Of a stretch of DNA of 64,000 bases, positions 1 to 11,553 are shown in pieces. Location of the stretch: positions 76,469,617 to 76,533,616 of the forward strand of contig NC_087063.1 of the NCBI RefSeq assembly GCF_963678635.1. Reading direction: 5' to 3'. This DNA comes from Symsagittifera roscoffensis (lineage: Eukaryota; Xenacoelomorpha; Acoela; Convolutidae). The notes under the pieces were generated by a model. The model was not told where the DNA came from and did no database searches. It was given only the letters and a program-made list of their open reading frames with translations. Numbering within the stretch: position 1 is the first letter of the stretch; every line of letters starts with the position of its first letter. The position numbers were made by a program, and so were the translations under genes.

Positions 1-16
1 GCCACTACAAGTTGAA

Positions 17-370
17 CTAATACAGGCGACCTTGACAAAGAAGTGGCGCTAACTGCTGAAGAAAACATAGTTGCAAGTGCAGAACGCATGCACTTGCAAC
101 GAGAACAAAAATAACCAGTGTTCCCGCAACGAGAAGTTTCAAAATACGCAAACTATTCAAAAAAAATTTCAATATACAGCTCTGGACAAAATGATCACAA
201 GAGAGTGTTTTTTTTCGGCGACTGTGAATATTTAGGTATGCAGGAAAACCAAAATTTAGCCCAATAAGTTCATGTAATTTTTGGATTTTTGGTAGCCCTC
301 CGTGCATATGTACGTTCTCAACAAATGATTGCTTGATTTTGAGCAGGCCACATATAAAGCATTTTTTCAA
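17..370 (-). CDS. possible exon with a hydrophobic signal-anchor-like segment
   Basis: This is an open frame of 117 codons with no recognised domain. Its last 45 residues contain a strongly hydrophobic stretch of about 20 residues preceded by basic residues (NSLRILKLLVAGTLVIFVLV), as in type II signal anchors of Golgi enzymes. The frame then runs into a possible donor site, CAAG followed by GTCGCC, near 25. It could be the first exon of a type II membrane protein whose remainder lies left of the window. It could equally be a chance open frame in AT-rich DNA, and I do not assign a function. Confidence 0.2.
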   Translation of the reverse strand: MKKCFICGLLKIKQSFVENVHMHGGLPKIQKLHELIGLNFGFPAYLNIHSRRKKTLSCDHFVQSCILKFFLNSLRILKLLVAGTLVIFVLVASACVLHLQLCFLQQLAPLLCQGRLY

Positions 371-1245
371 AATTTCTCACAATCCAAGTTGTCTGAATAA
401 CAGTTAATTTTTCAAAATTGAGAATATTTGGGGATCTCGGAACAAAGTTTGTGTTTGCAGTGGCATTCAAAAAAATGCGATCTCCTTGCGGTCTCCTGGA
501 AACGTATAAAAACTCGTTTCACTCGCTTTGAAATTGAGATTTCTAGCGGTCAAATTAGGGATTGTTTTTTACTATGACAGAATTCTAAGTTGGAAGTAGG
601 GGGTGGCAAAATCTTGAAAAATTGCGGTTTTGTGCTTTTTCAGAAGATTAAAAAAAACAAAAGCTCTTTTTCCGGAAGATTTTTCTTAGATTAGATTAAT
701 TTTTGATCACAATAAGATTCTATTTTATATTTCATTATAAGTTCAGTCAATTAGTCTATTATTCACAAGTTTTGATTCAAATTTGGTAAATCTTATGGAT
801 TCAAGTTTGGTTTCTGTTATGAGTTTGAAGTTTGCCAGTTAGATAATTTTTCAAGTTCATCTCAAGTTCTAGACAATCGAAAAAATCACAATCGACAAAA
901 TGTTCAAAACGCATCTAGCTGCGTGTTTGTTATCATTTTTTTCGCCTATGTTTTCATTAATGCTCCAATTTTTAACGACGTTAAGATTTCGAATTTTTTT
1001 CTAAATGTCACATTTTTTGTTTAATTGCTGTTAAAAAGGGTCAATTAGCTCTGGAGTTATGAAATGGTGTCAAAAAACGCGGCGTTTTAAAGTTAGTAAC
1101 CTTGTTCAATTGTCACCAAAATCAAGTTGGTCAGACTATGATTTTTATTATCAAATTTAGGCAGTATCTGGGTGTTTTTGAGCTCCAGCAGCCTTCTCCC
1201 TCACTTTAAAATCTTACAAAAACTTTGATTAAACTGAGAAAAATT
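371..1245. other. no gene recognised, AT-rich
   Basis: Only short homopolymer-rich AT sequence is visible. There is no convincing open frame, RNA gene or terminal repeat. Confidence 0.5.
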
Positions 1246-1634
1246 GTCGACCTCCTACCAACCCAAAGGGTGCCCCCCTTTGTTTTATTTTGAAATATCT
1301 ATTTTTGGCGACGGACCCTAACAATTTTCTAAAGGCGCAATTGGTGCCCATATATACTAATTTTGAGAGGGGAGAGCGCGCCAAAAAAAACGCGATTTTT
1401 TGGTCAAAGTTTTCCAGAAAAAGCCTAAAAACGCTTTTTTGGCCGGTTTTTCAAAGTTTTGCCTGCGGCGCACAAATTTTGACCGAAACAGGGGGTCTTT
1501 TTTAGTGATTTGGTAGAGCTCGGAAAATCAATTTGGTCGACTTAAAAAAAAGGTCGGCAAAATTTTCGAAAATTTTTTGAAATAACGCCCCCCCCCCCCC
1601 CCCCGCCCTTGAAAAAATCTTAAATCCGTCCCTG
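1246..1634 (-). mobile_element. truncated hAT-type MITE, second copy
   Basis: Read on the reverse strand, this segment matches the MITE at 31657-32111 along most of its length. Shared parts include the block around the CCCTTTGGGTTGG motif, the GCGCGC-containing centre, the GTCGAC-containing block and the poly(G/C) run. The right end is a diverged terminal repeat (AAATCCGTCCCTG, ending at 1634). The opposite terminus is missing, since similarity stops near 1246. The poly(C) run of 17 at 1588-1604 belongs to the element. The open frame on the + strand across it is not a gene. Confidence 0.7.
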
Positions 1635-1726
1635 CTTTTGCACCAACTTTTTTTAAAGTTCAGTTATTTTTGAATTTTTTCCATTTTTGTCGAAAAATGA
1701 CTTGCCATTTTATGCAAAAAATTTAA

Positions 1727-1770
1727 CAGTCTCGTCTGACCTTCAGTACTAACGACAATTTTGGAGTGCT
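1727..1770 (+). repeat. short copy of the GTCTCGTCTGACC unit tail
   Basis: The motif of the type GTCT(C/T)GTCTGACCTT.AGT.(T/C)TAACCA starts here. It recurs at 4513, 5621 and 14264. It looks like the end of a locally repeated unit. Confidence 0.5.
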
Positions 1771-3038
1771 TTGTTCCTCATTTCTTATAGGTAGGTGTCA
1801 ACTTCAAAAAATTGATAAACGATTTTAATCCGTTTTCTTTCTGCATTTTTCAGGTAATTTGGTCGCAACAAAGAAACGTTTCATAATAGCGCATTCAACA
1901 GATAATGAACTCAATTTGAGGTGAAAACTTCAATCATGCAATCGGTGTTTCTGTTCCATAGAAAGTATGAAGTGATCTTTTCAATTGAGAGTCGCGCCAA
2001 AGAAGACATTGACATCGAACTTCTGCTGATTCCAACGGCTCAAAGCTCACAAAACACTATTTTGTAGAGGAAAGTGAATCCGATACTCTAAGATACGCGC
2101 ATTTAGCAAGAAATTTCAGAAACTAAGGCCGCTTCGATGATGGAGAAAACGCGTAAATCAGTGGAAGTAGAATTGAAGATGCAGACAAGAAACTGCGATC
2201 AATGCTTTACTTTTCCTTCGGAACGGAACGCAAGCGCAGTCTTCGTCAAAATAACACCAAAGTAAAAATCTCAAAATATCTTTCCAAGAACTTTGGAAGT
2301 ACTTGGCCAGAATATCAGTCAGAAGATCATAAGTAAACTACGAGAGACACATTGGTTGAACTGAAAACATAAAGATCATCATTATGAAGATTTTCAAGAA
2401 TTCGACGGATTGCTGTAGGCGGACGGAAAGTTATTCATCGCATACGAAACGATAACTACCCACGCTGGTTCAAAATGAAAGTTTTGGCTGAAAACATTTT
2501 GTTGCACCAATTTGGAATATGGGGTAAACCGGTCACTTTCTACAATAACTGGTAGATTTTTGAAAACTTTGATCCCTACGAAATTTTTAGTTATTTAGCA
2601 GTCTTGAAATAAGAAGAACAAAATGATCTATTTATTTTGCCGGTCCATTGGAATTACCGTGGAGGCAAAATCATAAGCTTATAGCTTTCTTTGTAACAAC
2701 GAATACAGTCATTGTATCTATCGAAAACTAAATGTAATTGAAATGATTCCTAAAGTTTTGAAATGATCCAGATCTTTTCCTGTCAACTCAAGATTTCAAA
2801 GTATTTATTAATTCCATTAAAATCAAATTAATATTTTGTGAAATCGGTGAACATCGTCCCAACGGATTATTCGAAAAACTTAGACAAGAACAACATAAAA
2901 GTTGTAAGCCTGCAATTCTTAGCTATGTTTTATGTCTCTCCCAGACCTTCATTAAATGATGTACTAGCACGCATTATTTGGAACTTTTGTTCATCTCTGC
3001 AGTTATGTTAAAGTCGTAAGCTTGGAAATTCAAAAAGT
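1771..3038. other. no intact gene, weakly coding-like fragments
   Basis: Short open stretches occur, for example around 2400-2560 and 2610-2670, but every frame is interrupted and no family is recognised. The base composition is slightly less AT-rich than the flanks, so a decayed gene or transposon is possible. Confidence 0.35.
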
Positions 3039-3462
3039 TTGTTAATAAGTTTTATTGTAGGCAAACTGTTAGGCATCAAATCAAAATCTTACTGCACTCT
3101 TTTATTTCAGATCCCATCGGACATTAGAGATCGCAAGGTCAAGACAGCAGGTCCCCAGACAGAAAGAAGAATTGATAGCACTTACATAAACTCAAACTGG
3201 TGTCTATCTAGAAGAATTGATAGCACTTACATAAACTCAAAACTGGTCCCTATCTCAGTTAAAAGAAACTTACTTTTTGAACTGAATTTCAATCGAAAAC
3301 CGAAGAGTATTGATCAGTTTTAAAGAGAGAGCTGACGACAGGGGATCCAATGAACAAGATTTCGAGGGATACAACGACAAGTTTTTACCTCAGAAGAACA
3401 GAAATCAAGTAGATGAGGATACACGACGGTTTCCTTTGGTTAACCCATGTATCAAAAAGTAA
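3039..3462 (+). pseudogene. unrecognised decayed coding block
   Basis: An open frame from 3039 ends at 3323 and is followed, one base out of frame, by a second open segment at 3319-3462. The first contains an in-frame 45-bp duplication (RRIDSTYINS appears twice). The second contains the phrase GYNDKFLPQKNRNQ. Close relatives of that phrase appear in translation at 5227-5268 and 6230-6310, so it belongs to a locally repeated unit. I do not recognise the protein. The offset between segments could be a frameshift or a missed short intron. Confidence 0.35.
3165..3255 (+). repeat. two-copy 45-bp tandem repeat
   Basis: A 45-bp sequence starting AGAAGAATTGATAGCACTTA occurs at 3165-3209 and again at 3210-3255. 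The copies are nearly identical, with one inserted A and a few changes. The period is a multiple of three and keeps the surrounding frame open. Confidence 0.85.
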
Positions 3463-4189
3463 ATATTTTTAAATTTAACCCCTTACGGGGACCTGAAATT
3501 CAGATATCATTTTTCCGAAGGTTTTTGAAAAGCCCAGCATTTTTGTGGAAATGTTTTTGTACCTGCTTTCCCGAATTCTACTATCAGATTCGGTACAAAT
3601 AATTCCGACATCTCCTTTAGAAGGCAAAAACATCGGAGGGAACAACTTCTGCTGCAGTGCCCAGACTTCCTGTGAGACCTTCAGTCTATCATGACCTCTA
3701 GTCTCTCCTTTTACTTGGCCAGCACGAACGCGGGTCCTCCAAGTTTTTTGGCAAACGGTATTTTATAGCTGTCGAAGACCTTCAGAAAACTTCAAAACGT
3801 TTGATGATTCGATAGTCGTGAATCCTCTTGCCGGTTCAGCTCTTCTTATTGACTAAAACATAAAAAAGTAACTCCTGGACCAATTTATTGACACGGAAGA
3901 AAAACAGATACGCCACCGGAGAAACATATTGCCATCCCAAAAACTGCGGAGCCTCTAATTCCCTATACACAACTCCAGCAGAAATTTACCAACTGCCGTT
4001 TTCGATAATGACGTCAACGGTTTGTCCAATTTACTGAAGGGTGAATCTTAAGAAAAGGAATTGCTGACTTTCTACCCGCTTTAAAGAATGATAGGCAGGA
4101 TTTCTTCCGACTCGATGACTATTTTTAGGATTAAAAAAAACCAGACCTCAAAACTTTTTTTTGATTACATTCAATTGTAGGCGCTTTAT

Positions 4190-4560
4190 AACACAAGTTT
4201 ACCCAAATACCCAGTCAAAATCTTTTCCTTATTATTCCCTGATGCTTATCTTTTAATGATTCATTTGGCATCCTGTACATTCGCTATCGTTTTTTTAGCC
4301 CAAGTGATCATTCAGTGCTAACTTTTTGCTCCTAGTCGTACTAACTTAACACCACTAAATAGTCTGAGGTTATGACATTGGAATAATTTTTTCTTCTCGC
4401 AGAGGCAAGGTGTTTTACTGTCTTACATTTTCAATGGAACTGACCTAAATGGAGTTTTTCCGGTTTAGACCAATGTTGTGATCTTACTGTGTAATAAATT
4501 TTTTTTATTATAATTAACTAGTCTCGTCTAACCTTTACTGTTAACCACTCTTTTGGATAG
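4190..4560 (+). repeat. repeat unit tail, copy at 4.2-4.6 kb
   Basis: This stretch aligns by eye with 5345-5662. Shared landmarks in the same order include the GCTTATCTT segment, the TTAACACCAC(T/C)(A/G)AATAGT(C/T)TGA segment, TTTTTCTTCT and the terminal GTCTGACC-type motif. It appears to be the 3' part of a locally repeated unit of unknown type. The interval 3463-4189 before it holds no recognisable gene. Confidence 0.5.
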
Positions 4561-5202
4561 ATTAATGAATTCTTTTTTGATCTTTTCATTTTGTATTTAA
4601 TTCACAAACTTTAAGTGTTTTCAATCATTTCGGAAATTTATTTGAAAAGTTCCATCTGCTAAATTTACCTTTTTATCTTGGCAATTCACCAGTCAAAGTT
4701 ATTAAGTCACTAGCAACTCAAAAACAAAGGTGATTGTCCTGGGGTTAATTTTTTTATACACGAGTCAAGTTCTTACGTTTAGTTATGTTTCCAGGAATCT
4801 GCAAAGAAATGTCTTTAAAAAAAAACTGACAAAAACTTCAGTAGGATTAAAATTTGAATTTTAATAAAACTAAAGAATAAACAAAAATGCGACAAAAGTT
4901 ACACTGGATTAACGCAAACTAGGTAAAGCTCTGAAAAAGTACAAATCATTTTTGTCTTCATTATGTTTTGTACTCTTTCATTTAATACACAGTACGTTTT
5001 CTTTTCTGTTAACTTATGGCCACTCGATGCATCAAAAATTGAAGTATTTGTACAGAGGCGTCTTTTTGCAGGCTTCCCACTACTTTCCACATGTTTGCGT
5101 GGGCTCCGCTAAAAAAGCCTTGGATGCCGAAATGTCATCCTTCAACAGCATTAGTTCTAGTAATCCCACTCAGGGCCGCATCTTGCTGTTTCTAAAAGAA
5201 GG

Positions 5203-5284
5203 GTGGGAAAAAACTTCACGGGAACAAAATTCACCGATGAGTTTTTGCCACAGAAGTGCCAAAGTCAAACGGTAAGTCGAAAGG
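5203..5284 (+). other. second copy of the FLPQK-type coding fragment
   Basis: The translation contains KFTDEFLPQKCQSQT, which resembles the phrase at about 3370-3420. It is followed by two GGTAAGT donor-like motifs about 16 bp apart (5273 and 5284). The overlapping open frame from 4952 was examined and not recognised. The function is unknown. Confidence 0.3.
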
Positions 5285-5344
5285 TAAGTCAAACGGTAAT
5301 TCAAAGTTTCGCCAAAGAAAAACGAAAAAATATATGTTCTCAAT

Positions 5345-5662
5345 ACATTCAGTTTTATATAAATTTATCAGAGAGGTATACCCAATTACTTAGACAGAAT
5401 CCTCCAATTATCATTCTTTGGTGCTTATCTTCTAAGTTTTCAGTTGGAAAATTTTACATCCACTAATTTTTTCTAGTTCAACACCACCGAATAGTTTGAA
5501 GTTACGATTTTGCTATCAAAAATTTTTCTTCTTCCCTCGTAGAAGAAAATACAAATTAATTTGTTGTCTTAGGAAAGTTATGGGTTTGACCTAAAGAAGT
5601 TTTTCACGTTATAAAAGTCTCTGGTTTGTCTGACCCTTAGTGTTAACCAATCCTTCGGATAG
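5345..5662 (+). repeat. repeat unit tail, copy at 5.3-5.7 kb
   Basis: This is a diverged copy of 4190-4560, ending in the GTCTGACC...TTAACCA motif at about 5621-5650. Confidence 0.5.
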
Positions 5663-6507
5663 ACTAGTTATCTGTTTTATTCGTTTGTTTTTGAATTTTG
5701 TTCGATAATCTTTTTCTATTTTTTTTAATTTTAATTTTGGCTAAGATCGCTGCAAAAAAATGTATCGGATAAAGTTACTTGAATTCTTGCTAAGGACATT
5801 TTTGTCATAATTATTCAAAAAAATACATACCTTCACATAATCAACAAATCAATAAGAAGAACGTTTTGCCTTCCTCGTCAAAATTTCAGTTTTTTTTAAT
5901 TCAAAAAAGTCAAAATTAACTGTTAATGAGTCTGTGTCCATCGTTCCAAATGATTAGTGAAAAAACTTGAAACTACCACAACAATTAGTTTCATAGCGAT
6001 ATCTTTTGGCTCACCTGGACCTTCTTTAAAGACAGTATAGAGCTTATTTGGAAACTTCCTTCATCTATGCAATGTACAATTAAAATTTCAGTTTTTGAGA
6101 TGCAATTTATTCGAAAACCTAACTCCTTATGGAAATCTCTAGCTATAACTAACCCTGTAATATTTTTTAAATTCTGAGAAATCAATCATCTCTAAGCAAT
6201 TGGGGAGCCAATGACCGCGTCTATACTGATACACCGACGAGCTTGTGACACAAAAGAACCAAAATCATACGGATAAAAGGTCTCCAACAAAAGCCGTAGA
6301 TAAACTCATCAACCGAAGGTTAAATCTTTAGAAAATTTCCACTTGAGCTATCAGCGACCTTAATAAACATTTCGTAAATTCTTTGAAACTGGCTGTTGAA
6401 CTAACTGAGAGAAAAATCATTAGAAAATCAGAGTTTGTTTTTCCAAAGGTCTAATAAAAACACCTAGCAATTTTGGTGTAATTTACGTAAGTTTGAAGTG
6501 TGAGATA
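5663..6507. other. third repeat unit, interrupted by the copia element
   Basis: No intact gene is present. A degraded fragment at 6230-6310 (translation YTDELVTQKNQNHTDK) resembles the coding phrase at 3370 and 5227. The expected unit tail is absent here but is found at 14264, beyond the copia element. Confidence 0.4.
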
Positions 6508-6667
6508 TGTATTGTGGCTGATAGAATGATCTCCAGTGCACAAGGTCATTGTGTTAAGACGTCTGAGACGTCACATAGCTTATCTGAAATAGGATAAATG
6601 TTGAGAGACCATTGTGACAAATTAACCAATTTGTATCCAATTGTTTCACCTCAAGAGAGAAACTTCA
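6508..6667 (+). repeat. 5' LTR of copia element
   Basis: This 160-bp sequence is repeated at 13533-13692. It starts TGTATTGTGGCTGATAG and ends GAGAAACTTCA. Confidence 0.88.
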
Positions 6668-6670
6668 CAA

Positions 6671-6688
6671 TGGTAGCCGGAGGTTAAC
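6671..6688 (+). promoter_or_regulatory. tRNA primer-binding site
   Basis: The sequence TGGTAGCCGGAGGTTAAC begins with the TGG complementary to a tRNA CCA end and lies 3 nt after the LTR. The primer tRNA is not identified. Confidence 0.65.
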
Positions 6689-6712
6689 TTTGACATTAAA
6701 ATAGCAGGACGA

Positions 6713-7740
6713 ATGACACGCAAAGGCTTGTGGAACGAAAAAAAGATAAGTACAATGAAAAAGACTAAAACATTGCAAATGAATGAAGACGACGAAGGAA
6801 CACCGATAGGGGACAGAACAACGCAATTCAAATGGATTCCACAGAAGTCTGTGGGGAGTGCCGAGGTGGGCACAAGCAACAGTAATTTAAAAGATGCGGG
6901 AGTAGAATTGGAAAAGTTAAAACGAAGGTTACAAGCTTTGGAATAGAGAGAGAGAGAAGCAGTGGACGGAAGAGAACAGAATAGAAGAGACATATCGAGA
7001 GCCAGGGTGAAAGATGTAAATGTATCAATTTTAAAGTCAAAAGAAGTGGAAGATTATCGGAGGCGGAAGAAAAATTGTTGGTGGAGTGAATGCACGCAAA
7101 TGCCATTGGATATGCAGGCAACACATGTCATTATTAATGGGTTGACAAATGCAGAATTGAACGAAGTCGTTATTACGATGGATCGAGACGAAGCACCAAC
7201 CGAATCTGGGATAACCAAAATAATTGACATGCTGGATGAGTACTTGACATTAAATCCGTTTCTAGAGTTGAACCAAACTTACAGACAATCAAAAGGATGT
7301 CAAAAAGGTCTAGAGATAAGTTAGGATGAGTACATAAAGAGAATGAAGCCATATAGGAGGGACATGAACGAAGCTGAATGACAATTGAAGACAGAGCATT
7401 TTGCAAAGCGCTCCTAGAAGGATCCAACCTTAGACAAAGCAACAAAAATTAATATCGAAATTATAGCCCGAAACAAAGGACACGGGGAACAGAAGTAAAA
7501 TTGGACTCAGTGGTAAATGAGGTACGCAGACACTGCGGTAAATGAGGTTAACGGTAAATGAGAACCAAACCTCTAATATTCTGTTCAACCAAAACCACAG
7601 TAGAGGATACCATATGGGAAACAGGGGCCAAAACCAGAGAGGAAGAGGGAGTTACAGATCGGCGGAAGGAAGATTTGTTCAGCAACGTGGATGTTTTTGA
7701 TGTGGGTCATTAGATCATTGGATGCGAGAATGTAAAACAA
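6713..7740 (+). pseudogene. gag: copia gag, broken
   Basis: Consecutive segments in related frames encode a charged protein with the leucine-rich capsid pattern of copia-like gags. In-frame stops include one at 6944-6946. Near the end is a CCHC zinc knuckle, C-X2-C-X4-H-X4-C, with cysteines at 7692-7694, 7701-7703 and 7731-7733 and the histidine at 7716-7718. A TGA stop falls inside the knuckle at 7698-7700. The product would have packaged the element RNA. It is now non-functional. Confidence 0.7.
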
Positions 7741-7994
7741 ATTATGGAACGATGATGGGAAATGGAAGAAGAGGTGAACGAACATACCGAGGAAACTCAG
7801 CGCTTAGTTGGAGATTTCATCAGAATTATCAAACAACTTGAAGTAGTATGGACATGGGGGAGAAAGGTGATGGGGAAGATCAAGTGCATCAATCGAAATT
7901 TGCGTAGACTGATGAGTCCATTGAGACGTCATCCTGTTATTTCGCGGACCAAGGGGAGATAGCGGAGAGCAGAAAAAATAAAGGGATGATGAAG

Positions 7995-8330
7995 TTCAAC
8001 TCAACACAATTTTAGACTCAGGAGCGGCAAGATCAACGATGTCATTGAAACAATGAAGAGAGATTGAGGGCAGAGAGTTACGGTGGAAAAAATTGAAACA
8101 ACCAAAAAAAAAAGGAAAACGAGTCAGGAAAGAATTTAAAGTTGGTAGAGGAGAAATAATCACAGCTCAATTTGTTGAGTTGTTACCAATTAGGGCAGCG
8201 GGAAGATTTATCACCTTAAAATTGAATGTTATTGATGATTGCATCCCATTATTACTTGGAATAGAAGCGATTGAAGAACTAAAAGTGTCCCTAGAATTCC
8301 CAAAAAATCTAATGTGGACCCAGAAAAAAA
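7995..8330 (+). pseudogene. copia protease, broken
   Basis: The retropepsin active-site motif LDSGAARST is at about 8022-8048 and is followed by a stop. The second half, in another frame from 8093, contains the flap-side and terminal pattern IPLLLGIEAIEELKVSLEF, typical of LTR-element proteases that end in a (I/V)PLLLG motif. It would have cleaved the Gag-Pol polyprotein. The two halves are in different frames. Confidence 0.7.
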
Positions 8331-8479
8331 TTAAAACTAACCAGATCGGCTGTGGGACATCGAATATGGAGAGTAAAAGTGGATAGACACAGGTTACAAA
8401 TGAAAAAGCGAATTAGAAAAGAAGCGAATATATATTGGACGGAAAAAATTTGTAATGAGGAGATTGATAGAAAAAGAAT

Positions 8480-9402
8480 CAAAGATATTCATCTGAGATT
8501 CGGCCATGCAAGTAAAAAAAACTAAAATTCTTTTGGAACAGTCTGGGTTGAATAACAATTTACAAATTGAAGATATAGATGAAGTAATCGAGAATGTAAT
8601 TGCTAACTGCACTGCCTATAACGAGACTGGAAAGGTAGCTAATATCAGAAATTTATTGACTCCTAGGAGTAAAGAGTTTAACGATTCGGTGGCAAACGAC
8701 ATAGCAGTGTCAAACCTAAAACAATTCAAAAAATGCTGCTGTCATTTATGATAGTTGAGTTTTCGCGCCACTCAGTTTTCACTGTGGTAGAATAAAAAAA
8801 CAGTTATAATCATAAAAAACATTGGAATTGGTTGGTTCATGCGGTTTTGCACACCCGTAAGTATTCTACATGATATAAGAGGGGAGTTCAACAATGATCT
8901 GATCTTATTACTAATATCACTCTTTGGGTGCCGTGTTACAACCACAGCCGATTATGCGCCCTTCTTCAATGGAGTAGTCGAGAAACACAAAGGGATCATA
9001 AAAGGAAAGCTGACAAAATTGAGAAATGAAAACTTTTGGGAGTTCTCATTAGAAGCAACCATCGCACATGCTTCATTTGCGGAAAATTCATTGTTAGACG
9101 TAAATTGACTTTCTTTTTACCAGATAATTTACGGATCAAACTAAAAAAGTGGGGTGTCAGAAGATATACCACCAAGAATTGACAATGCCAGTGAGGCTGA
9201 TAGTAAAGTCCTAAAAGGACATTTGATGGGAGCGCAGAAAGCTCGGGAAAACTTTGTGAAAAAAGAAAATGATACAAAATTGAAGTCCAAAAAGGGAAGG
9301 ATCATTCGGCTTATTTATCGGGTTGGAGATTTAATGAGATGTAATAAAAAAAATTCTAAAGAAAAAATCAATGGATGGGGCCAAAGAAGGTCATTGCGAT
9401 GA
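8480..9402 (+). pseudogene. copia integrase, broken
   Basis: The N-terminal zinc-binding region is visible around 8490-8630 (LRFGHAS, then ANCTAYNE), where the second cysteine of the C-X2-C pair is replaced by tyrosine. The catalytic core follows: the GEFNND segment carries the position of the second core aspartate, and NGVVEKHKG at about 8968-8994 carries the catalytic glutamate. The C-terminal region at 9154-9402 has the DSKEWxGPG-like segment in mutated form (NSKEKINGWG). Several frame breaks separate these parts. Confidence 0.75.
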
Positions 9403-10300
9403 ATAAAGGGGTTTTCATTTGCCATCACGGGAAACGTTTAATTCATGTTTACTATTCGCGAATATAGCGAGTATAACCAGCAAGGGTTTGGGATAATGAG
9501 TGGGACACAGAAATAGAAAGTTGGAGTGAAATTGGTAAAATTGATCAAAGAACAGAAAACAATAACGACAGAGGAGTAAAGATAACTGAGGACAGAGTTA
9601 TATGTGGGAAATGTTTTGAAGAATACGTAGGCAGGAAGGGGGATCATTCGGCTAACAAAAACTGCGGCTAATTGGTGGAATGATGAGAAAATGAGCTCAA
9701 CTGGAATGAAAACGAAGTTCATTCGGTTGCAAAGTAAAAATAAACAAAACTCAAGGCCGAATTTACTATCTCAAACTGAAAAAAGCACAAAATGTGGTGA
9801 GTCACAAATATTTGAATATCGATCAAATCATATTTGAAATTTAACCAGTGTGAGAGGTTTTGAAAAGAAACAAAGTCCGTTGAAAATTGGGTGAAATTAA
9901 ATTTGAAAAAAGTAATTTTGTTGCGAATGGTTATCAAAGAATTAAAGTTTATGAGTTACAATTGCGCAGATTATTAATGTTAGGGATTTAGAGAATTTTC
10001 AGTGATTTATCACGCGAGGTGACAGTGAGTGAAAAGGAGATCGAAAACGGAATAAAGGAGAGAGTGAAAGGCAGAATCGAAGAGAAAGTAGGGACGGACG
10101 GAGAATAGAAAGGAATGGCCAGGAGCAGTTATGTGTTTACGGTAACAAAAACACCGCTCAATGAAGAGACTGCGGAATCGCTTAAGATCATGAATCGTAC
10201 AATGGGATTTTGGGTGATTTGACATAGTCAAGGTGAAAACGGATAGGAGTTGAGACCAGTACTGAAAGACGCGGCAAAGCAGATACCACAGGAGAACGAA

Positions 10301-11334
10301 CATAAGACAGAAGGAGAACTGGAAAGATGGGAAAGTGTCATTCGGACAAATGGCACCATGGAGGCCATTCGGAAAATCCAGAGGAGGAACGAGCTGGACA
10401 AAGCAGGAACACTGATCAAAGACAATTTGAAGTGAGCGATACACCGAGGAGCAAAAGTTGAAAAGCAGGAGAGCTCAGACGAAGAAAGAAAGCAGGAGAG
10501 CTCAGACGAAGAAAGAAAGAGAGGAAGAAAGATGCCAGGAAGGAGGCTCAAAAAAACCAAAAGTGCGCACAAACAGAGTCAGAACGGATCCTAAGCGAAC
10601 CAAAAGAAGTACGATTTCGAGAAGAAGATATAAGAAGTGAAACTGAAGAGGATGATACGGAGGAACGAGAGACGAATAGATGGGAGATGGGGAATGAAGG
10701 GACGGAGACTACGGATGGAGAAGGAAGTGGGAGAGGTGCAGCAGAAGTAAGTACGACAAAACAATGATCGCGGAAGAAGAGGACAAGGAGGAGCCAATTG
10801 AACGAAGGGGCAACCAACATAAGACAGAAGGAGAACTGGAAAGATGGGAAAGTGTCATTCGGACAAATGGCACCATGGAGGCCATTCGGAAAATCCAGAG
10901 GAGAAACGAGCTGGACAAAGCAGGAACACTGATCAAAGACAATTTGAAGTGAGCGATACACCGAGGAGCAAAAGTTGAAAAGCAGGAGAGCTCAGACGAA
11001 AAAAGAAAGCAGGAGAGCTCAGACGAAGAAAGAAAGAGAGGAAGAAAGATGCCAGGAAGGAGGCTCAAAAAAAGCGAAAGTACGCACAAACAGAGTCAGA
11101 ACGGATCCTAAGCGAACCAAAAGAAGTACGATTTCGAGAAGAAGATATGAGAATTGAAACTGAAGAGGATGATACGGAGGAACGAGAGACGAATAGATGG
11201 GAGATGGGGAATGAAGGGACGGAGACTACGGAAGGAGAAGGAAGTGGGAGAGGTGCAGCAGACGTAAGTACGACAAAACAATGATCGCGGAAAAAGAGGA
11301 CAAGGAGGAGCCAATTGAACAAAGGGGCAACCAA
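10301..11334 (+). repeat. 517-bp tandem duplication inside the copia element
   Basis: The block at 10301-10817 is repeated at 10818-11334 with only scattered differences. It encodes a glutamate- and arginine-rich segment between integrase and reverse transcriptase. Inside each copy a shorter sequence (GCAGGAGAGCTCAGACGAAG) is itself duplicated. The duplication is much younger than the LTR divergence suggests for the element. The minus-strand open frames across it are shadows. Confidence 0.9.
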
Positions 11335-11553
11335 GAAAGGAATGTAGAAAAGGACTGGCACGCGAGCTAAACATCATCAACACAACTAAAACTTACCAAT
11401 TTTGAGGCTCAGTCACAAGCAGCCAGACAACTGGCATGGAACATTTTCGGTGAATGAACCTCCAATGAATCACTGAATAATGACGCCGAATTTATCAACG
11501 ACACGCCAGTAACAGTAACAAATAATGAAAGACCAGAAAAGACGAAACAAATA

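Noticed and set aside
1290-1505. 71-codon + strand frame
   Set aside because: It lies entirely in the non-coding interior of the hAT-type MITE copy.
4899-5275. Overlapping frames on both strands of 63 and 107 codons
   Set aside because: No recognisable family. Only the short FLPQK-type part has relatives, and those are broken.
10010-11383. Several minus-strand open frames of 68-144 codons rich in serine, leucine and phenylalanine
   Set aside because: They are the reverse of glutamate- and arginine-rich copia coding sequence and repeat with the 517-bp duplication; they are shadows.
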